The notes below the pieces were generated by a model that did not search any database, was not told the origin of the DNA, and saw only the letters and a program-made list of their open reading frames with translations. Below are positions 33,754 to 42,696 of a stretch of 64,000 bases of DNA, piece after piece. A program made the position numbers and the translations under genes. Location of the stretch: assembly GCF_900106035.1 (NCBI RefSeq), contig NZ_FNUC01000003.1, forward strand, positions 806,001 through 870,000, in the 5' to 3' direction. How positions within the stretch are numbered: the first letter of the stretch is position 1; the number at the start of each line of letters is the position of its first letter. Source of the DNA: Jiangella alba. Lineage in GTDB: Bacteria; Actinomycetota; Actinomycetes; Jiangellales; Jiangellaceae.

Positions 33754-33974
33754 GACGGGTTCTGCTGCCACACGAGCAGATCACGCAGCCGCTGCTCGTC
33801 GCGGTGCTCCATCGGCTCCGGCGCCCGGACCTGCTCGAGGAGGCGGCGGTAGTGCTCGCGCCGCAGCGCCCGCTCGACGAACTCCGACCGGTTCAACCCC
33901 GCCTGCCGCGCATCGGCGTCGATGTCGGCCAGCGTCGATGGGTCGAGGGTGACGGTCATCTTCTCCTTCGCCAT
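33750..33974 (-). CDS. Ribbon-helix-helix antitoxin
   Basis: 74 aa. The N-terminal ribbon-helix-helix DNA-binding part KMTVTLDPSTLADIDADARQ (strand, then helix) and GLNRSEFVERALRREHY are typical of CopG/MazE-like antitoxins. The C-terminal acidic tail probably binds the toxin. It lies upstream of and overlaps the toxin gene. The promoter region has two direct repeats, indicating autoregulation. Confidence 0.82.
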   Translation of the reverse strand: MAKEKMTVTLDPSTLADIDADARQAGLNRSEFVERALRREHYRRLLEQVRAPEPMEHRDEQRLRDLLVWQQNPS

Positions 33975-33976
33975 AC

Positions 33977-33998
33977 CAGCATCTTATCCATCGTCTTA
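33977..33998 (-). promoter_or_regulatory. Antitoxin operator and -10 of a probably leaderless mRNA
   Basis: Direct repeats CAGCATCTTA (33977-33986) and CATCGTCTTA (33989-33998), 12 bases apart, fit a ribbon-helix-helix operator. On the minus strand TAAGAT (33986-33981) lies 6 bases before the antitoxin ATG, which would start transcription at or beside the start codon. No good -35 was seen. Confidence 0.5.
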
Positions 33999-34118
33999 CG
34001 GTTTGTGCCAGGGTGGCTGTCACGTTCGGGCTTCGGAAAGCACCTATAGATGACAGGACGGCGTGCTCGGTGTCGCCGTAAGATCATCGGCCCGGCCGCG
34101 GTCACGAGGAGTGCCCGA

Positions 34119-34739
34119 ATGTTCGCAACACAACGCCTGACAGCGGTGGCGGCGGTCGTGCTGCTCGCCTCCGCCTGCACCGACGGCGACGGCGCCTCCC
34201 CGTCGTCCTCTCCCGGGACGACGGACCCGGCCATCACGGCGCCGCCGACGCCCACGCCGGAGGAACAAGCCGCGGCCGACATCCAGGCGACCTTCGAGGA
34301 GTTGATCGCCGACCGGGACGCGTACTACTCCAACGCTGGCGACTATCCGCTCGAGGACGTCATGACGAACTCACCGGCCACGGAGTGGAACGTAACTGGC
34401 CAAGCGGAGCTGGAGATGTCGAATTGGACCGTGCTGTGGCGCCAGGGCGAGATCAATCAAGTGGGAAGCGTCGAGATCTTGTCGCATGACGTCGGTACAT
34501 TGCGACTGCCTGATAGTCGAAACATCGGCCAGGCTAGCTCCTCCGCCTGCTTGGACCTCAGTTCCCTGGCGTATGAGACTTATGAGGGCTCGGCTGCTGA
34601 GCTTCCGTACGTTCCCGATTGGGCGCAGACGTGGAAGCTGACCTGGGTGCACCATGGGGAGGCGTCTCCGGACGCAGGCATCGCAAGCCCGGGTTGGTAC
34701 GTGGAGACCGTAAACCTCGCTCGCAACGAGCCATGCTGA
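34119..34739 (+). CDS. Putative lipoprotein, function unknown
   Basis: 206 aa. Signal peptide with lipobox LASAC near residue 18, then a Ser/Thr/Pro-rich linker and a globular domain (EELIADRDAYYSNAGDYPLE; LSSLAYETYEGSAAELPYVP). No family recognised. ATG at 34119 follows GAGGAG; the frame also runs upstream from 34050 but without a signal-like start. Base composition is less GC-rich here (for example 34430-34620) than in neighbours, hinting at acquired DNA. It overlaps the next gene by 7 bases, so the two are translated together. Confidence 0.75.
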   Translation: MFATQRLTAVAAVVLLASACTDGDGASPSSSPGTTDPAITAPPTPTPEEQAAADIQATFEELIADRDAYYSNAGDYPLEDVMTNSPATEWNVTGQAELEMSNWTVLWRQGEINQVGSVEILSHDVGTLRLPDSRNIGQASSSACLDLSSLAYETYEGSAAELPYVPDWAQTWKLTWVHHGEASPDAGIASPGWYVETVNLARNEPC

Positions 34740-35686
34740 GTTGGGTCGTCAGTGGCGTTCTCGCCGCAACGCTGCAAACGACAGATGAGCACGTCGATCC
34801 CGCTATGGGCGACTGCCCTCCAGCCACGTACTTCGACGGTGCAGGCTGTGTTCCGGAAGAAACGCCTGGAGATGACGGCGACCCGGTCCTCACCGAATGT
34901 ACTCAGCAGGACCCTTTCGTGTTCCCGGCACCGTGTGAGAAGGACGGCTACGAGTACGTGGCCACGTTGGACCGCTTTCTACGACCGATGAGCGCGGACA
35001 AGAACGAGCTTTATCGGCCGCCGGACGGGGCACTGAGCCACCTCGGCTACTGGACTGGTGATCCGTCGGAGGGCTGGATCTACGAGTGGCGCAAGCTCGC
35101 AGGTGTGGCCGGTGGCGTGCACTGGGGCGACTACGGATACATCTGGCTCGCCGACGCGCCGGGAGAGCCGCCGGTGGTGGTGGATCCGGAGGCCGTCGCG
35201 CAGGGGGTGCTCGAGGGCATGACCTTCGAGGCGCCTGAGCTGGGGCTCGCGCCGCGGCCGTTGGAAGAGGCGCCCGGCAGCATCGGGCTGGTCGGCGCGC
35301 CCGTGTGGATGTGGGTGGCGAACGCCGGGCCGACGACGTGGGGGCCGGTGGAGGAATCGCGCACGGTTGGCGGGGTGACGGTGACGGTGGTGGCCGAGGT
35401 GGAGAGCGTCACCTGGGACATGGGCGACGGGCGGCGGGTGAGGTGCGGGTCGGCCGGAGAGGTGTACACGCCGCGGCTCGGGGTCCGGGCCTCGCCGAGT
35501 TGCGGGCACGTCTACACGCAGACCAGCGGCGACCAGCCGGACACGGCGTACGCGGTCACCGCCACGGCGAACTGGACAGCGACGTGGTCGGCGTCCACCG
35601 GGGCGGCGGGGACGCTCGAATCACCGCGACTGGCGGCGACCGCGCACGTGCGCATCGGCGAGCGGCAGGTGATCGAGACCGGCTGA
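34733..35686 (+). CDS. Secreted PKD-like domain protein, function unknown
   Basis: 317 aa. A weak signal peptide (MLSWVVSGVLAATLQT), then a Cys-containing N-terminal part (TECTQQDPFVFPAPCEK). The C-terminal half has WMWVANAGPTTWGP and VTWDMGDGRRVRCGSAGEVY ... SCGHVY, which resembles a PKD/immunoglobulin-like sandwich with a disulphide. Proteins of this type are often found next to membrane or export genes in Streptomyces relatives, without known role. Starts inside the preceding gene. Confidence 0.75.
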   Translation: MLSWVVSGVLAATLQTTDEHVDPAMGDCPPATYFDGAGCVPEETPGDDGDPVLTECTQQDPFVFPAPCEKDGYEYVATLDRFLRPMSADKNELYRPPDGALSHLGYWTGDPSEGWIYEWRKLAGVAGGVHWGDYGYIWLADAPGEPPVVVDPEAVAQGVLEGMTFEAPELGLAPRPLEEAPGSIGLVGAPVWMWVANAGPTTWGPVEESRTVGGVTVTVVAEVESVTWDMGDGRRVRCGSAGEVYTPRLGVRASPSCGHVYTQTSGDQPDTAYAVTATANWTATWSASTGAAGTLESPRLAATAHVRIGERQVIETG

Positions 35687-36008
35687 CCCGGACATGGAAC
35701 GGCCGGCGCGGCGACGGCCGGGGCGACCCGGCGGGACGGCTGCGGGCGGCCGAGGCGACCCGGCGGGACGGCTGCGGGCGGCCGAGGCGACCCGGCGGGA
35801 CGGCTGCGGGCGGCCGAGGCGAGCTTAACGGGCACGACCTCGACGAGGCAACGGGCCATGGCGAGCGTCAGGGGCGGCCGGGGCCGACCCCGAGGGGACG
35901 ACCACGGCGGCTGAGGCGACCTCCTCGCCGGCGCCGTGGGCGACGCCGAACGGGCGAGCGCGACGGGGGCAATAGGCATCGACGGGACAAACGGGCCACG
36001 GGCGAGGG
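35687..36008. other. Gene-free stretch with tandem repeat
   Basis: Between convergent stops at 35686 and 36009. Apart from the 32-bp tandem repeat nothing was recognised; open frames here are Arg/Gly-rich shadows. Confidence 0.6.
35723..35818. repeat. 32-bp tandem repeat, three copies
   Basis: Exact units start at 35723, 35755 and 35787 (unit begins GCGACCCGGCGGGACGGC). Non-coding, after the PKD-like gene. There are no spacers, so it is not a CRISPR array. Likely variable between strains. Confidence 0.9.
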
Positions 36009-36839
36009 TCAGGGCCGGCCGGTGACCTCGACGGCGCCGGCGCTGGAGAAGGCGCGCACTTCATGGCGGGCACCCGGCACCGCATCGACCGTGACGACCT
36101 CGCGCCCCACCGCGGAGTCGGTCTCGACGTCGTAGGGGGCGTCGCCAGGCAGGGAGACGAGCACGGAGCCGGCGCTGGACTCCGCGTCCAGCGACCGCGG
36201 CGGCGACACCGCCGAGATCTCCACGTCGCCCGCACTCGACGTCGCCTTGACGACGTCGGCGTCGAGGCCGGTGACGCGGACGGAGCCGGCGGCGGAGTGG
36301 ACGGTCAGCGGGCCACGCTGGTCCGACACGTCGATCGAGCCGGCGTCGGAGTTCAGCGACGTCTCGCCGGACAGCCCCGACACCACCAGCGTCCCGGCGG
36401 ACGCGTCGGCCGTGACGGACGCCGACGCCGGGACGGTGATCGTGACGTCGGACTCGCACCAGATGCCGGGGAACACCCCCGAGTCGCACCCGCCGGTCAC
36501 CCGCAGCACGCCGCCGGACACGGAGTGGTCGATGCCGCCGTCGCGGCTCCACCCCGACTTGACCGAGAAGTCCAGCCGCGTCTCACCCGACGGCGACCCG
36601 ACGATCTCGACGTGGCCGGACGAGACGTCGATCTCGACGCGGTCGACCCGCTCGTCGACGGTGACGGAGTCCTGCGAGTGGGTGATCCACGAGATCGCGG
36701 TCAGCCCGGCGAACGCGACGGCGGCGATGCCGGCGAACGACAACCCCCGCCGCATCGGCCGGCGACGAACCCCGGCCGGCGGGCTCGCAGCGTCGGTAGG
36801 CGCCGGCCCGCTCACCGCCGGCCTGGTCTCGTTGGCCAT
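36009..36839 (-). CDS. DUF4097 family membrane-anchored beta-repeat protein
   Basis: 276 aa. A short cytoplasmic N-terminus (residues 1-30) is followed by one membrane segment LSFAGIAAVAFAGLTAISWI, then a beta-helix-like repeat domain: VDRVEIDVSSGHVEIVGSP, ASVTADASAGTLVVSGLSGE and AAGSVRVTGLDADVVKATSS. The domain probably faces outward. Unlike the DUF4097 gene at 13914, this one has a membrane anchor. GGGGG precedes the ATG. Neighbour of a secreted sugar dehydrogenase; function unknown. Confidence 0.82.
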   Translation of the reverse strand: MANETRPAVSGPAPTDAASPPAGVRRRPMRRGLSFAGIAAVAFAGLTAISWITHSQDSVTVDERVDRVEIDVSSGHVEIVGSPSGETRLDFSVKSGWSRDGGIDHSVSGGVLRVTGGCDSGVFPGIWCESDVTITVPASASVTADASAGTLVVSGLSGETSLNSDAGSIDVSDQRGPLTVHSAAGSVRVTGLDADVVKATSSAGDVEISAVSPPRSLDAESSAGSVLVSLPGDAPYDVETDSAVGREVVTVDAVPGARHEVRAFSSAGAVEVTGRP

Positions 36840-36965
36840 GCCCCCACGCTAGAACCGAATCGATCTCCCGCGGCTCCGACTCGGTGACGATCGTCCCCTG
36901 ATTCCGGCACCGGGGACCACCCTGACCACCATCGCCCGAAACGTCCCCCGACCAGCCCGAAGAAT

Positions 36966-38105
36966 CTAGGGCGCCAGCGTCAGCCGCAGAATCCGGTCGT
37001 CGCCGGGCTGGGCGTCGCCGCGGCCGTCGGTGTTGTTGGTCAGCACCCACAGGGTGCCGTCGGGGGCGACGACGGCGTCGCGCAGGCGCCCGTGGTCGGT
37101 GACGAACGCCGCGGGCTCTCCCGCGGTCCCGCCGGGAACCGGCACCTGCCACAGCCGCTCACCCCGCAGCGCCGCCACGAACAGCGTGTCGCGCACGTAC
37201 GCGAGCCCGCTCGGCGACGCCTCGGAGGTGGGCCGCCACTCGACGACGGGGTCGACGTAGTCGGGTGCGCCGCCGATGCCCTCGACGTACGGCCAGCCAT
37301 AGTTCTGACCGGGCGAGATGAAGTTCAGCTCGTCCGCCGACCGGTCGCCGAACTCCGACGCCCACAGCCGGCCGGCGTCGTCGAACGCGAGGCCCTCGAT
37401 GTTGCGGTGGCCGTACGACCAGACCGGCGACCCGTCGAACGGGTTGTCGTCCGGCACGTCACCGGACGGCGTGATGCGCAGGATCTTCCCGCCCAGGCTG
37501 CCGACGTCCTGCGCGTCGTCCGGCACCCCGCTCTCGCCGGTCGAGATGTAAAGCATGCCGTCCGGCCCGAACACGAGCCGCCCGCCGTCGTGCCGCGTCC
37601 CCGCCGGAATGCCGTCCAGCACCAGCGAGAACGGCCCCAGCACACCGTCCGCGTACGTCGTCCGCTGCACCACGTTCTGCGACCCCATGGTCGCGTAGAC
37701 GTAGAGGTCCGACGGCGACGCGGGGTCGAACGCGAGCCCCAGCAGGCCGCCCTCGCCGCTGCCGTCGACCCCGGGCACCGGCCCGACCGGCGTCACCGTC
37801 CCGGCCGCGTCGACCAGCACGATGGTGCCCTCGTCGCGCTGCGACACCAGGGCCTGCCCGTCGCCGCCGGGGACGAACGCGATGCTCCACGGCGCGGCCA
37901 GGCCGGTCACGATCTCCTCCACCGCGGACGGCGTGACGGGCCCTGGCTGCGCGGCGGGCGTCGCCGGGGTGGGCGTGACGGGAGTCAGGGAGGCCGACGG
38001 CGACGGCGACGGCGACGCGGATGGAGCCGGCGACGACGATCCGGAGCAGGACGCGCCCGCCACGGCCAGCGCCGCCACGGCCACGATCATCCGCCGGATG
38101 GACAC
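36966..38105 (-). CDS. PQQ-dependent sugar dehydrogenase (glucose/sorbosone type), lipoprotein
   Basis: 379 aa six-bladed beta-propeller of the GSDH family, which oxidises aldose sugars with PQQ as cofactor outside the membrane. Lipobox AGASC near residue 20, a Ser/Pro repeat linker, then IVTGLAAPWSIAFVPGG, TRHDGGRLVFGPDGMLYIST, and WSYGHRNIEGLAFDDAGRLW (His residues near the cofactor). GTG start at 38105 with GGGGCG upstream. Length is typical. Could supply sugar acids for the neighbouring catabolic genes (inference). Confidence 0.9.
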   Translation of the reverse strand: MSIRRMIVAVAALAVAGASCSGSSSPAPSASPSPSPSASLTPVTPTPATPAAQPGPVTPSAVEEIVTGLAAPWSIAFVPGGDGQALVSQRDEGTIVLVDAAGTVTPVGPVPGVDGSGEGGLLGLAFDPASPSDLYVYATMGSQNVVQRTTYADGVLGPFSLVLDGIPAGTRHDGGRLVFGPDGMLYISTGESGVPDDAQDVGSLGGKILRITPSGDVPDDNPFDGSPVWSYGHRNIEGLAFDDAGRLWASEFGDRSADELNFISPGQNYGWPYVEGIGGAPDYVDPVVEWRPTSEASPSGLAYVRDTLFVAALRGERLWQVPVPGGTAGEPAAFVTDHGRLRDAVVAPDGTLWVLTNNTDGRGDAQPGDDRILRLTLAP

Positions 38106-38146
38106 CGCCCCATCGTGTCACGCGGGGAGCGGTAGGTTCGAGAACC

Positions 38147-39106
38147 ATGGTGGACGTCCTGATCCCGTTCCGCGCCGACTCGTTGACGCCGCCGCCCGGG
38201 CTCGACGTGCACGTCTGGGCCGGCGAGCCGACGGTGACGACCGGGCCCGACATGCTGACCAGCGCCGACACCTCGGACATCCCGGGGCAGGACGTGCTGG
38301 ACCGGGTCGAGTACTACGTCATGCCGTACGGCTTCCCGTCGGCGTCGGTGAACCTCATCGAGCGGATGCCGAAGCTGCGCGCCGTCCAGACGCTGACCGC
38401 CGGCTACGAGCACGTCGTCCCGTACCTGCGCGACGGCCTCACGCTGTGCAACGCGCGCGGCGTGCACGACGCCAGCACCGCCGAGCTCGCGGTGACGCTG
38501 ACGTTGTCGACGCTGCGCGGCATCCCGGCGTTCGTCCGGGCCGCGCCCGAGGGCGAGTGGCTGCAGGGCTGGTACGACTCCCTGGCCGATCGCACGGTGC
38601 TGATCGTCGGGTACGGCGCCATCGGCCGGGCGATCGAGGCGCGGCTGCTGCCGTTCGAGTGCGACGTGCTCAAGGTCGCCCGCACGGCGCGCGAGGGCGT
38701 CGCCGGGTTCGACGCGCTGCCCGAACTGCTCGGCCGGGCCGACGTCGTCATGCTCATCCTGCCGCTGACGGACGAGACACGCGGCATGGTCGACGCGCGG
38801 TTCCTGAGCCGCATGCGCGACGGCGCGGTGCTGGTCAACGTCGCGCGGGGGCCGATCGTCGACACCGACGCGCTGGTCGCCGAGGTCGGGTCGGGCCGCC
38901 TGCGCGCCGCCATGGACGTCACCGACCCCGAGCCGCTGCCGCCCGGCCACCCGCTGTGGACGCTGCCCGGCGCGCTGATCTCACCGCACGTCGGCGGCCT
39001 GTCGTCGGCGTTCCTGCCGCGGGCCCGGCGGCTCGTGCAGTCGCAACTGACGCGGCTCGCGGCCGGCGAGCCGCTGGCGAACGTCGTCGTGGGCCCGGGA
39101 GCCTGA
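38147..39106 (+). CDS. D-isomer-specific 2-hydroxyacid dehydrogenase
   Basis: 319 aa. NAD-binding motif VLIVGYGAIGRAIEARLLPF near residue 150; the catalytic set appears as VNVARGPIVDTDALV (Arg), DVTDPEPLPPGHPLW (Glu) and ISPHVGG (His). Reduces 2-keto acids such as glyoxylate or hydroxypyruvate to D-2-hydroxy acids, or the reverse. ATG at 38147, 41 bases from the divergent dehydrogenase start. Length is typical of the family. Confidence 0.92.
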   Translation: MVDVLIPFRADSLTPPPGLDVHVWAGEPTVTTGPDMLTSADTSDIPGQDVLDRVEYYVMPYGFPSASVNLIERMPKLRAVQTLTAGYEHVVPYLRDGLTLCNARGVHDASTAELAVTLTLSTLRGIPAFVRAAPEGEWLQGWYDSLADRTVLIVGYGAIGRAIEARLLPFECDVLKVARTAREGVAGFDALPELLGRADVVMLILPLTDETRGMVDARFLSRMRDGAVLVNVARGPIVDTDALVAEVGSGRLRAAMDVTDPEPLPPGHPLWTLPGALISPHVGGLSSAFLPRARRLVQSQLTRLAAGEPLANVVVGPGA

Positions 39107-39145
39107 GCCGAACCGGCGTAACGTGGGACGCCGGGAGGCGATCGC

Positions 39146-40237
39146 ATGAACGACGTCCTGCTCGCCGTCGGCACGAAGAAGGGGCTGTGGCTGCTGCGCA
39201 GCGCCGACCGCCGCACGTGGTCGGTCGACGGCCCGCACTTCCTGATGAACGCGGTCGCCGCGTGCGCCATCGACACCCGCGGCGGACGCACCCGGCTGCT
39301 GGTCGGCGCCAGCAGCTCGCACTGGGGTCCGGGCGTCTCGTGGTCCGATGACCTCGGCGCCACGTGGACCGAGGCGGCCGACGGCAGCGGCATCCGGTTC
39401 CCGGCCGACGCAGGCGCCTCGGTCGAGGCGGTCTGGCAGCTGCGGCCCGACACCGAGGCCAGGCCGGGCGTCGTCTGGGCCGGGTCGCAGCCGTCGGCGC
39501 TGTGGCGCTCCGACGACGGCGGCGAGACGTTCGCGCTGGTCGAGTCGCTGTGGAACCATCCGCACCGGCCGACGTGGGCGCCCGGGTTCGGCGGCCAGGC
39601 CATCCACACCGTCCTGCCGCACCCGTCCGACGACCGGCGCGTGCTGGTCGCGATGTCGACCGGCGGGGTCTACGTCACCGACGACGGCGCCGCCAGCTGG
39701 ACGCCGTCGAACACCGGCATCCGCGCCGACTTCCTGCCCGGCGAGCCGCCCGAGTACGGGCAGTGCGTGCACAAGGTCTCGCGCGACGCCACCGACCCGG
39801 ACCGGCTGTACGCGCAGAACCACGGCGGCGTGTACCGCTCCGCCGACGGCGGCACGTCGTGGCAGCCGATCGACGGCGGGCTGCCGGCCGACTTCGGCTT
39901 CCCGGTCGTCGCGCACCCGCATCGTCCCGCGACCGCCTGGGTCGCGCCGCTGGTCGCCGACGGCGAGCGCACGCCGCCGGGGCGCCAGCTGCAGGTCTGG
40001 CGCACCGACGACGCCGGCGCGACGTGGGAGCGGTCGGCCGACGGGCTGCCCGGCGGGTTCTTCGGGGTGGTGCTGCGCGACGCGATGTGCGCCGACGACG
40101 CCGACGACGCGGCGGGCGTGTACGTCGGCACGCGGGACGGTTCGGTGTACGCGAGCGCCGACGAGGGCGCCACCTGGACCGAACTGGTCCGGCACCTGCC
40201 TGACGTGCTCTGCGTCCGCGCCGCCACCGTCGGCTGA
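39146..40237 (+). CDS. Asp-box (BNR/sialidase-like) beta-propeller protein
   Basis: 363 aa with no signal peptide. Six Asp-box motifs (S-x-D-x-G-x-T-W type) are spaced through the chain: SWSDDLGATW, LWRSDDGGETF, VYVTDDGAASW, VYRSADGGTSW, VWRTDDAGATW and VYASADEGATW. The fold is that of sialidases and exo-glycosidases, but the sialidase Arg triad cannot be confirmed. Start MNDVLLAVGTKKGLWLL behind GGGAGG. Possibly glycan-related given the GH gene that converges on it. Confidence 0.85.
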   Translation: MNDVLLAVGTKKGLWLLRSADRRTWSVDGPHFLMNAVAACAIDTRGGRTRLLVGASSSHWGPGVSWSDDLGATWTEAADGSGIRFPADAGASVEAVWQLRPDTEARPGVVWAGSQPSALWRSDDGGETFALVESLWNHPHRPTWAPGFGGQAIHTVLPHPSDDRRVLVAMSTGGVYVTDDGAASWTPSNTGIRADFLPGEPPEYGQCVHKVSRDATDPDRLYAQNHGGVYRSADGGTSWQPIDGGLPADFGFPVVAHPHRPATAWVAPLVADGERTPPGRQLQVWRTDDAGATWERSADGLPGGFFGVVLRDAMCADDADDAAGVYVGTRDGSVYASADEGATWTELVRHLPDVLCVRAATVG

Positions 40238-40252
40238 CCGCCCGGTTCGGCG

Positions 40253-42688
40253 TCAGGTCAGTGCGACGGTGAGCGGGGCGAGCCCCGGAGCCACGGCGGC
40301 CTCGACGCCGTCGAGCGAGACCCGCAGCCCCCTCTGGGCGTCGAACGCGATGTCGACGGTGTGGCCGGCGACCCGCACCCCGCGCAACTCGAACCACGTC
40401 AGCCCGATGTCGAGGGGGTCGACGGTGACGGCGCCGGGCCCGGCCTCCAGCCCCGCGACATAGCGGACCAGGAGGTCGATGACGAAGGAGTGCAGGTAGT
40501 CGACCTCGTCGCTGATCGCCTCGCCGGTCTCACTGTTGTAGTGCTCGACGAGGTACGGGGTGCGGCCGTCGCGCTGCTGGAAGTGCAGCAGGGCGTACGA
40601 GCGCAGCAGCCGGCCGAACGCGGCGTCGTAGCGGTGGCCGAACCGCCGGCTGGTCGCGCCGACACCGTCGATGACGACGCTGTTGGTATAGGGCCAGGTC
40701 GGGCCGTTCCAGGAGCAGCCGTTGCGGCCCTTGACGAACACGCCGCGCCAGTCGCCGGTGGCGCTGTAGACGGGGGAGTCGGGTGCAGTGGACGGCAGCG
40801 GCGCACCGGTGCCGAACAGCCGCAACGCCGCCTCGAAGCCGGGCAGGTGGTCGGCGCCGACGATGCCGGCCCAGTACGGATAGAACCCGACGACGTTGCG
40901 GACCATCGCCTTCTCGTCGGTGCGATGGTGCAGGTCGTAGAAGAACCCGGGGGCGCCGTCCCACTGCTTCGCCAGCACGTCGGCCGCGACGGCGTCGGCG
41001 AGCGCGTCGAACTCGGCGGCGGGGCCGTCGCCGCCGGTGTCGCCGCTGGTGTCGCCGCCGAGCAGCCGGGTCAGGCCGGCGACCCCGCGGGCGTTGAGGT
41101 AGTGGTAGATCGCGCGGTCGACCCGTTTCAGCGGCGTGTATCCGGACCGGTCGCGCGGGTCGGCGGGGTAGTCGTGGAAGGCCCAGTAGCTGGGCTGGTA
41201 CTCCTTGCCGGTGAGGATGTGCTCGGTCTCGATCGGCAGTTCGTCGCCGCCGGTCGCGAGCTTCGCGCGTTCGCCGCGCACCTGCGCCGCCAGGGAGTCG
41301 CGCATGGCCGCCGCCCCGTCGGCGTCGCGGTGCACGAGGGCGTACTGGTAGCTCGCCCAGCCGAGGAAGTTCGCGTACGCGTGGAACTCGCCGGCCACCG
41401 TGCGGCTGCGATACAGCCCGTCGTCGCCCTGGGCGGCTCGCAGCGTGCGCCACAGGCCGGTGCCGAGGGACGGGTCGGGATGCCAGCGCGCCTCGAGCAG
41501 GTGCATCGGGCTGGACAGCGGGATCAACTTGCTGAACTCCCAGCCGGCCGGATGCCACGGCGTCTTCGTCATCTTGTGCGCGCGCCCCTCGTAGAACAGG
41601 GCGTCGGGCAGCCCGCCGATGCCCGGGACGGCGAGGTTGTGCCGCAGCAGGAACCAGCGGTAGGCCCACGTGCGGGTGAGGAGTGCGTCGCTGCAGCTGA
41701 ACGACGGGACGGGGTCGAACCAGCGCTGGTAGGACTGCTCCTGCCGATGGATGACGGGGTGCGACGACACCGGCGCTGGGCTGCGGCCGGCTGCCGCCGC
41801 ACGACCGTCGCCGCCGGCTGCCGGGTCGGCCGGGTCACCTGCCGGCCGGGTGGCGGTGCCGTTCGTGGGCACGGTCGTGCCGTCGGCGGGGGCGGCGGCA
41901 GGGGTTGCGGGCGCGGCTGCGCCGTGGGCTGGGGTGGTTGCGCCGTAGGCGAGGGCGGCGTCGTGGTTGGCCGGGATGGTTGCGCCGTTCGCGGGCGCGG
42001 TCGTGTCGTGGGCTGGGATGGTTGCGCCGTCGGCGGGGGCGGCGGCAGGGGTTGCGGGCGCGGCCTCGTGGTCGGCCGGGATGGTGGCGCCGTTCGCGGG
42101 GACGGCGAGCACGCCGTCGAGCCGGCCGGCGAGGTCGTCGCGGGTGTCCGTCTCGGCGAGCCCCAACGCCGCCGCGACGACGACGTCCAGCTGGGCGCCG
42201 GGCTGGATCGTCAGGCCGTCCCACAGCGCCGGCTCGGACGAGCGCACGAGCGCGACGACCGTGAAGCCGTGCCGTTCGACCGGCCGCGAGCCGAAGCCGT
42301 CGGCGCCGATCCAGGAGCGGTCGACGTCGAGGCGCAGCGCCACCGGATCGGCGCCCCGGTTGGTCCACAGCTGTCGCGACACCGCGCAGTCGTCCCAGGT
42401 GACGAACTTGTCTTCGACCAGTTCGACGCCGCCGGGGGAGACCGCGGACACCGTCAGCCGGCTCGGGCGCCAGCGCGCGTCCCACGGCGCCGGCAGCTCC
42501 ACACCGGACACGGTGAACAGCAGCGGGATGTTGAGCTTGTGCACGAGATCGATCGCGCCGGCGAAACCGGGCCGCTCGTCGAGGTAGTCGGCCCAGAGCC
42601 GGGCGCCGGTGGGTCCGAGCAGAAGCGTGCCGGGCCGGGTGCGCAACCCGCGGCGCCCGGTGACCAGCGCGTCGTCGATCGATCTCAT
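40253..42688 (-). CDS. GH63/MGH1-like glycoside hydrolase with repeat insertion
   Basis: 811 aa. An N-terminal beta domain (to ~190) and a C-terminal (alpha/alpha)6 barrel (about 310-811) like mannosylglycerate hydrolase/glucosidases: GIGGLPDALFYEGRAHKMTK, YANFLGWASYQYALVHRDAD, NGCSWNGPTWPYTNSVVIDG and YLVEHYNSETGEAISDEVDY. Between them, residues ~196-302 are an Ala/Pro/Thr-rich stretch of GATIPA-type repeats encoded by tandem repeats, unusual for this family. No signal peptide, so it acts on imported sugar. ATG at 42688, 8 bases after the aldolase gene. Confidence 0.85.
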   Translation of the reverse strand: MRSIDDALVTGRRGLRTRPGTLLLGPTGARLWADYLDERPGFAGAIDLVHKLNIPLLFTVSGVELPAPWDARWRPSRLTVSAVSPGGVELVEDKFVTWDDCAVSRQLWTNRGADPVALRLDVDRSWIGADGFGSRPVERHGFTVVALVRSSEPALWDGLTIQPGAQLDVVVAAALGLAETDTRDDLAGRLDGVLAVPANGATIPADHEAAPATPAAAPADGATIPAHDTTAPANGATIPANHDAALAYGATTPAHGAAAPATPAAAPADGTTVPTNGTATRPAGDPADPAAGGDGRAAAAGRSPAPVSSHPVIHRQEQSYQRWFDPVPSFSCSDALLTRTWAYRWFLLRHNLAVPGIGGLPDALFYEGRAHKMTKTPWHPAGWEFSKLIPLSSPMHLLEARWHPDPSLGTGLWRTLRAAQGDDGLYRSRTVAGEFHAYANFLGWASYQYALVHRDADGAAAMRDSLAAQVRGERAKLATGGDELPIETEHILTGKEYQPSYWAFHDYPADPRDRSGYTPLKRVDRAIYHYLNARGVAGLTRLLGGDTSGDTGGDGPAAEFDALADAVAADVLAKQWDGAPGFFYDLHHRTDEKAMVRNVVGFYPYWAGIVGADHLPGFEAALRLFGTGAPLPSTAPDSPVYSATGDWRGVFVKGRNGCSWNGPTWPYTNSVVIDGVGATSRRFGHRYDAAFGRLLRSYALLHFQQRDGRTPYLVEHYNSETGEAISDEVDYLHSFVIDLLVRYVAGLEAGPGAVTVDPLDIGLTWFELRGVRVAGHTVDIAFDAQRGLRVSLDGVEAAVAPGLAPLTVALT
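41879..42064. repeat. Tandem-repeat array inside the GH63-like gene
   Basis: A 39-base segment at 41879-41917 recurs exactly at 42026-42064 (147 bases apart, 49 codons), embedded in further GGTTGCGCCG-type repeats from about 41860 to 42110. All repeats stay in frame. Confidence 0.8.
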
Positions 42689-42696
42689 GGCAGGCC

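Noticed and set aside
35723-35818. CRISPR array
   Set aside because: Units are directly adjacent without spacers, only three copies, and no cas genes.
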